Assembly (NCBI GenBank): GCA_023409615.1
Contig: JAEYRF010000040.1
Coordinates: 1-12,089, forward strand
Direction: 5' to 3'
From: Bacillota bacterium
GTDB lineage: Bacteria > Bacillota > Clostridia > Acetivibrionales > DTU013
DNA length: 12,089 bases
The position numbers and the translations under genes are program-made. Below are positions 1 to 5,704 of this stretch, in pieces; position 1 is the first letter of the stretch, and every line of letters begins with the position of its first letter. Below the pieces are notes generated by a model, which did not search any database, was not told the origin of the DNA, and saw only the letters and a program-made list of their open reading frames with translations.

Positions 1-150
1 ACCTATTAGTACTCAGAAATCACTAATTATAAACCTTTTTTAAACCGAATAAACGCAGATACCATCTACGATACGTGTTCCTGTGGATTTTACTTTTGCA
101 AAGTGGAATTTACCTTATCAATTGACCTCTGCGTAATCTAATAAGCATAT

Positions 151-179
151 TTGACTATTGTCAACATTCAAAATATAAT
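151..179 (+). promoter_or_regulatory. Sigma-A promoter of the arsR-type gene with overlapping operator-like dyad
   Basis: TTGACT (151-156) and a perfect TATAAT (174-179) are separated by exactly 17 bp, a near-consensus vegetative promoter; transcription would start near 186. The -35 box lies inside a short dyad, TTGAC-TATT-GTCAA (151-164). A looser AT-rich symmetry (ATATTTGA at 147-154 against TTCAAAATAT at 167-176) spans the promoter, much like operators bound by ArsR/SmtB repressors. Autorepression by the downstream gene is inferred. Upstream, 1-146 shows no gene or clear structure. Confidence 0.75.
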
Positions 180-241
180 TAAAGTATTAGGCAAAAGCCA
201 GCTTTTCAAACGTAATAACAGTAGGAAGTGTGGAGATGTAT

Positions 242-604
242 ATGAAGGGTCAAGCCTGTGACAGATGCCAGGAACTGAAGATCGATCCGGAAAAGGTTTG
301 CAGGGTAAAGTCCTGTATGATTGTGGATGAAGACGCACTGAGACTTGCCGAGGTTTTTAAGGTGCTTGGCGATCATACAAGGATTAAGATCATTTTTGCA
401 CTGTCCTGCTGTGAAATGTGTGTTTGTGACATAGCTGAAGCGATTGCTATGACACAGTCTGCAGTTTCTCACCAACTTAGGTTAATGAGAAATATGAAGC
501 TTGTTAAATATAGAAAGGAAGGCAAATCGGTCTTTTATTCACTGGATGATGAGCATATCCTGCATCTTTACAGACAGGGAATGGAACATGTGAAGCATGA
601 CTAA
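242..604 (+). CDS. ArsR/SmtB-family metal-responsive transcriptional repressor (CadC/SmtB-like)
   Basis: A 120-residue winged-helix repressor of the ArsR/SmtB family, expected to leave DNA when it binds a soft or borderline metal ion. Two metal sites are visible. A CadC-like thiolate site could form from the N-terminal Cys pair (C6, C9; also C20, C25) and the C60-V-C62-D motif. A SmtB-like alpha5 site has D103, H105, H116 and H119 in the right spacing. The recognition helix is the TQSAVSHQLRLM segment (about 71-82). ATG 242 was chosen because GGAG (232-235) lies 6 nt upstream; ATG 236 and GTG 230 in the same frame are alternatives. A good promoter with a dyad precedes it. No metal-efflux ATPase follows, as would be usual; the next gene is a PHP phosphoesterase. 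The metal cannot be decided from sequence. Confidence 0.9.
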   Translation: MKGQACDRCQELKIDPEKVCRVKSCMIVDEDALRLAEVFKVLGDHTRIKIIFALSCCEMCVCDIAEAIAMTQSAVSHQLRLMRNMKLVKYRKEGKSVFYSLDDEHILHLYRQGMEHVKHD

Positions 605-621
605 TCCCGAACTACAGCCGT

Positions 622-636
622 TCCCAAGACTTGGGA
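622..636. repeat. Perfect 15-bp inverted repeat between arsR-type gene and PHP gene
   Basis: TCCCAAG-A-CTTGGGA is a perfect 7-1-7 palindrome, 18 nt after the repressor stop codon and 46 nt before the PHP start. The one-base centre makes it a poor RNA hairpin and a better candidate for a dimeric protein-binding site. No T-tract follows, so it is not a terminator. Function unknown. Confidence 0.5.
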
Positions 637-682
637 CAGGCATGACAGGTATCAGCAGCATCAGGGAAATACCGGACAATTT

Positions 683-1363
683 ATGGATAAAATCAATTCG
701 GAAACAAGGAAATTCAAATATGAGACACATCTGCACACCAAAGAAGGTAGTGCATGCGCGGATAGTACAGGCGCACAGATGGTTCGAGCACATTATGAAG
801 CAGGTTACTCAGGGGTAATCATCACTGATCATTTTTTTAATGGAAACACCACTATCCCAAGCAATATACCTTGGGAGAAGCGAGTTGATCTGCTCTATGC
901 AGGTTATAATAATGCAGTGGAGGCAGCAAGAAATTTGCCATTCTCTGTTTTTTTTGGATGGGAGTATGCGGACTCCGGTACCGAGTTTCTTACCTATGGC
1001 CTTGGAAAGGATTTTTTGCTGTCGCATCCCGACCTCCTTTCCTGGTCGGTTGAAAAATATCTGACAATTGCAAGGCAGCATGGTGCCTTTATATCACAAG
1101 CACATCCATTCAGGGAGGTTTGGTATATTAAGAAAATACGGCTTTTCCCTGAGTATGTGGATGCTATTGAGGTATGTAATGCAAGTCATACTAACCCTAA
1201 GTTCGATGAACGGGCGCTGGCACTGGCAAGAGAGCACTCGCTTTATCAGACATCAGGTTCGGATACACACAGTATAGACAACATGTATGGCGGCGGAATG
1301 TTTTTTGACCATGAACTCAACTCCATTGAGGAATTCATACAAGCGGTGAAGGATACGGCTTGA
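683..1363 (+). CDS. PHP-domain metal-dependent phosphoesterase
   Basis: A 226-residue stand-alone PHP (polymerase and histidinol phosphatase) domain. These enzymes hydrolyse phosphoesters with a cluster of two or three metal ions. The metal ligands appear in the usual order: H16-L-H18, T48-D49-H50, E94 in GWEY, H141 in QAHPF, and D194-T195-H196 in SGSDTH. It resembles the YciV/TrpH-like and small PHP groups rather than histidinol phosphatase, but the substrate cannot be named. ATG 683 is the first possible start: the frame is open back to the repressor stop at 602-604 but has no ATG, GTG or TTG there. The ribosome binding site is weak (AGGGA at 663-667, 15 nt away). The 78-nt gap and lack of a terminator suggest co-transcription with the repressor gene, which would make it metal-controlled; that is inference. 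Confidence 0.88.
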   Translation: MDKINSETRKFKYETHLHTKEGSACADSTGAQMVRAHYEAGYSGVIITDHFFNGNTTIPSNIPWEKRVDLLYAGYNNAVEAARNLPFSVFFGWEYADSGTEFLTYGLGKDFLLSHPDLLSWSVEKYLTIARQHGAFISQAHPFREVWYIKKIRLFPEYVDAIEVCNASHTNPKFDERALALAREHSLYQTSGSDTHSIDNMYGGGMFFDHELNSIEEFIQAVKDTA

Positions 1364-1404
1364 TGAGCAAGAACCCTTGAGTCTTTTAATGGTAGAAGAA
1401 TGGC

Positions 1405-1432
1405 TTGAAAAATTGAAAGGATATGTTATAAT
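1405..1432 (+). promoter_or_regulatory. Sigma-A promoter of the tRNA-Leu unit
   Basis: TTGAAA (1405-1410) and a perfect TATAAT (1427-1432) are 16 bp apart. The predicted start near 1439 gives a 5' leader of about 70 nt ahead of the tRNA. Confidence 0.75.
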
Positions 1433-1478
1433 AAAACAGCCGACAAGAGTGGCGGAAGAATGATTGATACAATGGAAT

Positions 1479-1500
1479 GGCGAGAATTAGTACTCTCGCC
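1479..1500 (+). other. Hairpin in the 5' leader of the tRNA
   Basis: GGCGAGA (1479-1485) pairs perfectly with TCTCGCC (1494-1500) around an 8-nt loop, ending 8 nt before the mature tRNA 5' end. No T-tract follows, so it is not a terminator. It may stabilise the precursor or help RNase P processing; that role is a guess. Confidence 0.5.
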
Positions 1501-1508
1501 GATAAAAT

Positions 1509-1593
1509 GCGGGCGTGGCGGAATTGGCAGACGTGCAAGATTTAGGTTCTTGTGCCGACAGGCGTGCAGGTTCAAGTCCTGTCGCCCGCACCA
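1509..1593 (+). tRNA. tRNA-Leu (anticodon TAG/UAG, reads CUA)
   Basis: A complete 85-nt class II tRNA. The acceptor stem is GCGGGCG (1509-1515) with CGCCCGC (1583-1589), discriminator A1590 and encoded CCA (1591-1593). The anticodon stem CAAGA/TCTTG encloses the loop TTTAGGT (1541-1547), with anticodon TAG at 1543-1545. A long variable arm (GCC-GACA-GGC) follows, as expected for leucine, then the T arm with TTCAAGT. The unit stands alone between its own promoter and terminator. Confidence 0.97.
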
Positions 1594-1598
1594 TAGCA

Positions 1599-1644
1599 GT
1601 TAAGGTAATTGATACAATCGTATCAGTTACCTTAACGTTTTTTT
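1599..1644 (+). terminator. Strong intrinsic terminator after tRNA-Leu
   Basis: A 17-bp stem, GTTAAGGTAATTGATAC (1599-1615) with its complement at 1620-1636, contains a single T-G wobble and is closed by a 4-nt AATC loop. It is followed by G and seven Ts (1638-1644). It ends tRNA transcription, and its symmetry may let it block reverse-strand transcription too, although the A-tract for that is poor. Confidence 0.93.
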
Positions 1645-1739
1645 ATGCCCAGAAAAGGCTGTAATACTGGGCTTTTCATCAAATTAATGCACCCGCTGTT
1701 TTTTGCAAACCACAATATATAGTATTTACGTAGTATGTA

Positions 1740-2045
1740 TTCTTGATTAATCACCATTTATACGCTTCAACGCACTTAACGCTGTTTGCGATCTCCCGCT
1801 GTGAAAGGCCCATCTCCCACAGCCGCAATATCTCCATAATTCTCATTTTCGCTGTACACCTCATTACCTGGCCGTCAAGTACAATCAATTAGAACCACAT
1901 ATAACAAAAACTGCGTATAAATGGACAAAATAAACCGATATCCCTAATATTTAGAGCACATTTGTTTATTGCGTTATGCCTTGTAACAGTTTGTGCTTTT
2001 TTGGTTCCGGTCAAAATTCCGGCCAAGTTAAAGCACATTTGACCA
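1740..2045 (-). mobile_element. Degenerate left end of an IS21-like insertion sequence
   Basis: This stretch holds no intact gene. On the minus strand it reads like the left end of an IS21-family element: short repeated end motifs, then the start of istA. The repeats are AGCACATTTG at about 1954-1963 and 2031-2040, and TTCCGG at 2005-2010 and 2017-2022 (CCGGAATTTTGACCGGAACC on the minus strand), as in the multiple terminal repeats of IS21 ends. The outer end probably lies near 2030-2045, just before the LuxR-type gene. The rest of istA, istB and the right end are absent. The family call rests on recalled end structure plus the protein relic; exact boundaries are uncertain. Confidence 0.55.
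1751..1864 (-). pseudogene. IstA (IS21 transposase) N-terminal HTH relic
   Basis: A 37-codon minus-strand frame begins MRCTAKMRIMEILRL and continues WEMGLSQREIANSVKC, matching the opening helix-turn-helix of IS21-family IstA transposases (pattern like EILRLxxxGLSQRxIAxSxxCSRNTV). Similarity stops right after the KC pair, where the recognition helix should continue; the frame then runs six residues to a TGA. The catalytic DDE region is missing, so it cannot transpose. It lies inside the degenerate IS end and is oriented away from the LuxR-type gene. Confidence 0.55.
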
Positions 2046-2115
2046 GACTAAATAATATTTCTCAATCGGGGGGGAGTTTCTTGGACAATTGACATCCAGC
2101 TTAACAGGTGAAACT

Positions 2116-2703
2116 ATGACCTCTTTCGTATCTATATCGCTCTCAACGATTTTTATCAGTTTTTTGATTATTCCATGGCTGGCGAAATATGTCCACGATG
2201 AAATGCAAACTATTATGAGAAAAGAGGGCGACACCTCAACAGAACCAGTGAGACCGGGTTCAATTGGTTTAGAGGAATTTGCGGCAGTTTCACAAACCGC
2301 TGCAGCAACATCGGATATGTCCTCAGAAGCTATCACTGCAAAAGCTGTAACAGCAATAGCCACTACAACAGTGGTTTCTGAAAAGGCAGTACCAGAGGCA
2401 GCAAACAATAGCCCTTCAAATGCGGCCAATAACGTTAAGAAAGCCTGCAATGGGCTCCACGAAGGGAACAGACTGACGCCAAGGGAATTTGAGATCGCTG
2501 TTCTGCTATATGAACGCTACGATAACGAAACGATTGCCGAAAGGCTCTTTATTTCACCCAATACGCTCAAGGTTCATATCAGAAGGATTTATCAGAAATT
2601 TCAGGTCTCCAGGAAGAAGGAACTTATCTTAACCGTAGATCAGCTTTGTATAGATAATCCTTTTGCAGTTAATATCTGTGAGGTATCAGTCAAAGATGAA
2701 TAA
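2116..2703 (+). CDS. Membrane-anchored LuxR/GerE-type helix-turn-helix protein
   Basis: A 195-residue protein in three parts. Residues about 5-24 form one hydrophobic segment (IFISFLIIPWLAKYV), a likely signal anchor. Residues about 50-115 are a low-complexity linker rich in Ala, Thr, Val and Ser. Residues about 118-180 are a LuxR/GerE DNA-binding domain (LTPREFEIAVLL, then IAERLFISPNTLKVHIRRIYQKF). No receiver, autoinducer or ATPase domain is present. ATG 2116 was chosen because AGGTGA (2106-2111) sits 4 nt upstream. TTG 2089 is an in-frame alternative, and the frame is open back to 2056. The gene starts within about 75 bp of the IS21-like end, so it could be the 3' part of a longer membrane sensor cut by insertion. 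An SLH surface-protein gene lies 97 bp downstream and is a plausible target or partner. Confidence 0.8.
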   Translation: MTSFVSISLSTIFISFLIIPWLAKYVHDEMQTIMRKEGDTSTEPVRPGSIGLEEFAAVSQTAAATSDMSSEAITAKAVTAIATTTVVSEKAVPEAANNSPSNAANNVKKACNGLHEGNRLTPREFEIAVLLYERYDNETIAERLFISPNTLKVHIRRIYQKFQVSRKKELILTVDQLCIDNPFAVNICEVSVKDE

Positions 2704-2800
2704 TAACAAGATAATCCTTTTAGGGTGACCTCGTTTTTTTGTATATTTGTTACACTTTTACTGATAGTATACACAATATTAAAAGAGTGAGGTGTAATAA

Positions 2801-4273
2801 ATGTTAAGGAAGAGCATTGTAATTATTATTTTTCTTTCCATTCTGGCTTCTTTCATCCTATCGGGCACTGTCTTCGCGGAATCCAAGCCCACGCCGACCA
2901 GCCTGGAAGCGCCAACCAGTATCAGTTGCAGGTTTGTAAACGCATCTATTATAGTAAGGTTTACCGAACCGATGAGCCTTCATGAAATGCATGTCCCCAA
3001 CAGCGGATATAGTGGCACTATTTACGCCCAGGTCGATTACAAAAAGAATAATGGAGACTGGGTAATAGGGGATACAGAATTGGGTGAGACCAATACCAGT
3101 GTGGCATACATGCCTGAAACAAAAAACTGGATAATACGGCCTTTCAACCAACTTCATGATATAAATAATACGATGGAGACCTGGTATGTTGCCAGAGGTT
3201 TAGGTGAACCTGGCAACAAGTATGATTTTGAGAACAACACATATTATTTCAGGATACGATTTGTTTTGGAGACGTATCAAGGGAGTAAAGTATACCAACA
3301 TTTATACTCTGCCTATTCATCGGTGGCGGGTTATGGCAAGGATGCCAAACCCAACATGCCATCTTCTCTGGAAGCTCCTCAGAATCTGAAAGGAGAACTC
3401 CTGACGGAGAAGGATGGAAGACCTTATTTCATGCTGAACTGGGATATTCCCGAAAGCATATCTGAGGAGAACAAGGTTGCTGAAATAAGCCACAACATTG
3501 ACTGGAAAGTCGGCAATGGGACCTGGGCTTCCGAGACCAAAAACATGAATGAATACAAAGCAGGAAGCGGCCTGCTGACGAACGAGCAAAAATGCAACCC
3601 GCTAGACAAAGGCGGAATTGGAGAAGTTGACATTCAGGCGAATGTCTACTATTTCAGGGCATATTTCAGATACACATACAACGGAGTTACCGTAAAATCT
3701 CCATATTCAAATACATTCTCCATCGGAACGCCCTCGTTTACAGCCAGTGCATGGGCTGTAAATGATATCAAAAAGGCGAATGATTTGGGTTTGATGACGG
3801 AAAAGCTCAAAGCTGCCAATCCAAAAGGGGCGATTACCCGGGAAGAATTCAGCGAAATTGCAATCAAGCTATATGAAAAGGTAACCGGGAAAGCGGCGAC
3901 TTATGATAACCTTACGGAATTTTCCGATACAAAGAACCCTGAAATCTATAAGGCATTCAAGCTGGGAATCGTAAAGGGGATTGGTGGTGGAAAATTTGCT
4001 CCGGATGAACTTGTCACACGTGAGCAGATAGCTGCAATGATGCAACGCGCGGTAAAGGCCATGAAACCGGAGGTAGACCAATCAACAGATGGCGCGGAAG
4101 CATTCAAGGATGAAGAAGATATATCCAATTGGGCGCTCAATTCTGTCAAATTCATGAGTAAGCAGGGACTGCTGAAGGGAGCAAACGGCAAGTTCGGACC
4201 CAAGGATTCAACGACAAGAGAGCAGGGAATTGTCATTGTTGTCAGGACTTATGATAAATACAGCAGTAAATAA
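2801..4273 (+). CDS. Secreted SLH-domain surface protein with duplicated ectodomain
   Basis: A 490-residue exported protein. Residues 1-26 are a classic signal peptide (LRK, hydrophobic core, cleavage after VFA). Two related beta-rich domains follow, each opening with SLEAP (34-38 and 189-193) and each with a YYFR strand followed by a YS or PYS segment, suggesting a duplicated fibronectin-like module. Three SLH repeats (about 315-362, 374-420, 435-490) carry ITREEF, VTREQIA and TTREQGI motifs; such repeats anchor proteins to pyruvylated secondary cell-wall polymers. No catalytic motif is visible, so a structural, adhesive or binding role is likely. The start has a GTGAGGTG ribosome binding site (about 2788-2795) 5 nt upstream. 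The 97-bp upstream gap may hold a promoter, but the boxes (TTGTTA at 2747, TATACA at 2768, 15-bp spacer) are weak. Confidence 0.9.
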   Translation: MLRKSIVIIIFLSILASFILSGTVFAESKPTPTSLEAPTSISCRFVNASIIVRFTEPMSLHEMHVPNSGYSGTIYAQVDYKKNNGDWVIGDTELGETNTSVAYMPETKNWIIRPFNQLHDINNTMETWYVARGLGEPGNKYDFENNTYYFRIRFVLETYQGSKVYQHLYSAYSSVAGYGKDAKPNMPSSLEAPQNLKGELLTEKDGRPYFMLNWDIPESISEENKVAEISHNIDWKVGNGTWASETKNMNEYKAGSGLLTNEQKCNPLDKGGIGEVDIQANVYYFRAYFRYTYNGVTVKSPYSNTFSIGTPSFTASAWAVNDIKKANDLGLMTEKLKAANPKGAITREEFSEIAIKLYEKVTGKAATYDNLTEFSDTKNPEIYKAFKLGIVKGIGGGKFAPDELVTREQIAAMMQRAVKAMKPEVDQSTDGAEAFKDEEDISNWALNSVKFMSKQGLLKGANGKFGPKDSTTREQGIVIVVRTYDKYSSK

Positions 4274-4275
4274 AG

Positions 4276-4319
4276 GTAATTAGGTAAATTAGATAAATTA
4301 GATAAATAAGATAAATAAG
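4276..4319 (+). repeat. 9-bp tandem repeat after the SLH gene
   Basis: Five successive units, GTAATTAG, GTAAATTAG, ATAAATTAG, ATAAATAAG and ATAAATAAG, begin 3 nt after the SLH stop codon. They are AT-rich and imperfect, ending just before the terminator-like hairpin. No function is evident; the pattern fits slippage or unequal-exchange expansion. Confidence 0.85.
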
Positions 4320-4324
4320 TCAAT

Positions 4325-4356
4325 AGGGGCTGCCTTTCGACAGTCCTTTTATTTTA
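4325..4356 (+). terminator. Probable intrinsic terminator of the SLH gene
   Basis: AGGGGCTG (4325-4332) pairs with CAGTCCTT (4341-4348), with two G-T wobbles, around an 8-nt loop. A T-rich run (TTTTATTTTA) overlaps and follows the 3' arm. It is weaker than the tRNA terminator but well placed, about 50 nt after the stop codon. The following 4357-4535 is AT-rich and presumably contains the promoter of the HAD gene; TATAAT at 4458-4463 has no convincing -35 partner. Confidence 0.65.
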
Positions 4357-4535
4357 GCCATTTGCAGTTTTCAATTGCGAAAGATGTTGCAAATATGCCT
4401 TGTGATGCATGAATCATTATGGTAGCATTATATTATAGTAAAATAATTTTGTAGCCTTATAATATTGGCATCAAATCATTATAGTAATGGATTATTTTTT
4501 TATGCAGATAAACATTTGGGAAGGATGTATTACAG

Positions 4536-5444
4536 TTGGAGTGTCTACCGTTTAAGGGAAGGCTTTTGATTTGCGACATGGATGGAACACTGCTCGACAG
4601 CAACAGCAGACTGAGTAAGGGTAACAAAGTGGCGCTGGAACGCTTCGTGGCAGGCGGCGGACTCTTCACCGTTGCAACAGGCAGGATGGAAAAGTCAGTA
4701 ATGCAATATTTGCAGGATCTGCCGGTCAATTTACCGGCTATTGTATATAATGGCGCAGCTATATACGATTTTCAAACAAATCGTAAGCTATGGCAGAGCA
4801 ATCTGGTGCCGGGAATAATTGAACCAGTTAAAAAGGTCATAGATCGTTTCCCTGATATAGGTGTTGAGTTTTATCATGAGGGAATGACATATTATGTAAG
4901 GGAGAACAGGTATACTTTTGAACATATGCTCAGGGAGCGCTTCGAGCCTTTTATTGTATCAGTGGATGAAGTTCCACAGCCGTGGTCAAAGGTCATACTG
5001 GCCTGGGATCCCAACAGACTTCCGGAGGTAGAGGAATTTCTCAAGAGCTTCCAAGTGCCAAACAACCAGATATCTAACAATCAAGTATCCAGCAGCCAGG
5101 TGTCTAACAACAAAGGGTCCAGCAACCAGATGTCCAGCAACCAGGTGCCATTTACTCAGGTGTATTCCGAGCCGCAGTTTATGGAACTACTTAACCATAA
5201 TGTGTCAAAGGGTAGTGCACTAAAGGTGATGATAGAAATGTTGGGACTGGACAAGACCTATGTGATATCTATGGGGGATAATCTCAACGATTTGGAACTG
5301 ATCAGGGAAGCAAATCTTGGTATTGCTGTAGAGAATGCACATGAAGCGCTCAAAGAAGCTGCAGACCTGTGCTGTTGTCATCACAATCTGAATGCGGTTT
5401 CAGAAGTAATCAACTGGCTTGAAAACAATAAAATAGTCTGTTGA
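4536..5444 (+). CDS. Cof-type HAD-superfamily phosphatase with Q/N/S-rich repeat insertion
   Basis: A 302-residue cytoplasmic HAD hydrolase of the Cof/YidA type (C2 cap), expected to remove phosphate from sugar phosphates or similar metabolites. Motif I is D14-M-D16-G-T with nucleophile D14. Motif II is T48 in VATGR, motif III is K225 in VSKGSALK, and motif IV is G247-D248-N249 followed by N251-D252. The cap (about 85-220) contains a low-complexity block at 173-211 built from pentapeptides such as QVSNN and QMSSN, which explains the extra length over a typical 260-280 residues. Both sides of the block keep normal family sequence and frame, so the enzyme is probably functional. It begins with TTG, with GGGAAGG (4518-4524) 11 nt upstream. 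The C-terminus has an unusual CCCHH cluster near residue 272. Substrate unknown. Confidence 0.9.
   Translation: MECLPFKGRLLICDMDGTLLDSNSRLSKGNKVALERFVAGGGLFTVATGRMEKSVMQYLQDLPVNLPAIVYNGAAIYDFQTNRKLWQSNLVPGIIEPVKKVIDRFPDIGVEFYHEGMTYYVRENRYTFEHMLRERFEPFIVSVDEVPQPWSKVILAWDPNRLPEVEEFLKSFQVPNNQISNNQVSSSQVSNNKGSSNQMSSNQVPFTQVYSEPQFMELLNHNVSKGSALKVMIEMLGLDKTYVISMGDNLNDLELIREANLGIAVENAHEALKEAADLCCCHHNLNAVSEVINWLENNKIVC
5052..5168 (+). repeat. In-frame 15-bp tandem repeat array inside the HAD gene
   Basis: Seven full 15-nt units (starting at 5052, 5067, 5082, 5097, 5112, 5127 and 5142) and a partial eighth unit encode pentapeptides of the form Q-V/I/M-S/P-N/S-N. Units have diverged by single substitutions; one reads KGSSN. 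Because the period is five codons, gain or loss of units keeps the frame. Confidence 0.92.
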
Positions 5445-5500
5445 TGCAGCTTTTCCCAGATAAATGAATATAACAAATATTGAAATGAGAGTGTTTTTGT

Positions 5501-5605
5501 ATGGATAGAAAATTGGTCAAATGGATAGCATTATTTACAATACTGGTGTTTTTACTGACTTCCTTCGGGTATGTATTTTATGCCATTTTTTCCGGTGGGC
5601 AGTGA
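5501..5605 (+). CDS. 34-residue single-pass membrane miniprotein
   Basis: A short frame begins MDRKLVKWIALFTILVFLLT and ends FYAIFSGGQ. It has the shape of a one-pass membrane peptide: two or three N-terminal basic residues, about 20 hydrophobic residues (8-30) and a short polar tail. GAGAGTG (5487-5493) lies 7 nt before ATG 5501 as a plausible ribosome binding site. The layout recalls the tiny DUF4044/Prli42-type membrane proteins of Bacillota, but the sequence is too short for me to assign a family. It sits 56 nt after the HAD gene and could be co-transcribed with it. The main alternative is a chance frame; hydrophobic coherence and the ribosome site argue against that. Confidence 0.6.
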   Translation: MDRKLVKWIALFTILVFLLTSFGYVFYAIFSGGQ

Positions 5606-5704
5606 ATACTGAGAAAACCGGTATAATATGTGGGTTTTTACAGTAAACCTATATGAGCAAATCTATAAAGAGCGGAATAATTAACCGCAGAAAGGTTGTG
5701 GGTT

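Noticed and set aside
597..818. 73-codon plus-strand frame overlapping the PHP start
   Set aside because: It overlaps the conserved HLHT part of the PHP gene in another frame and has no recognisable content.
1653..1676. CCCAG/CTGGG inverted repeat after the tRNA terminator
   Set aside because: The stem is only five base pairs with a 14-nt loop and a short T-run; redundant with the much stronger terminator just upstream.
2028..2450. 140-codon minus-strand frame starting in the LuxR-type gene
   Set aside because: Antisense to the Ala/Thr-rich linker, which gives an artificially open Ala/Val-rich frame; no ribosome binding site or recognisable domain, and it runs into the IS end.
4474..4501. 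AATCATTA/TAATGGATT hairpin followed by seven Ts
   Set aside because: The stem is almost all A-T with a bulge; too weak to call a terminator, and it sits just before the HAD gene where none is expected.
5614..5638. AAAACC/GGTTTT inverted repeat around TATAAT (5622-5627)
   Set aside because: As a promoter it lacks a -35 box at the right distance; as a terminator it has a 6-bp stem with a 13-nt loop. Either is possible but not supportable.
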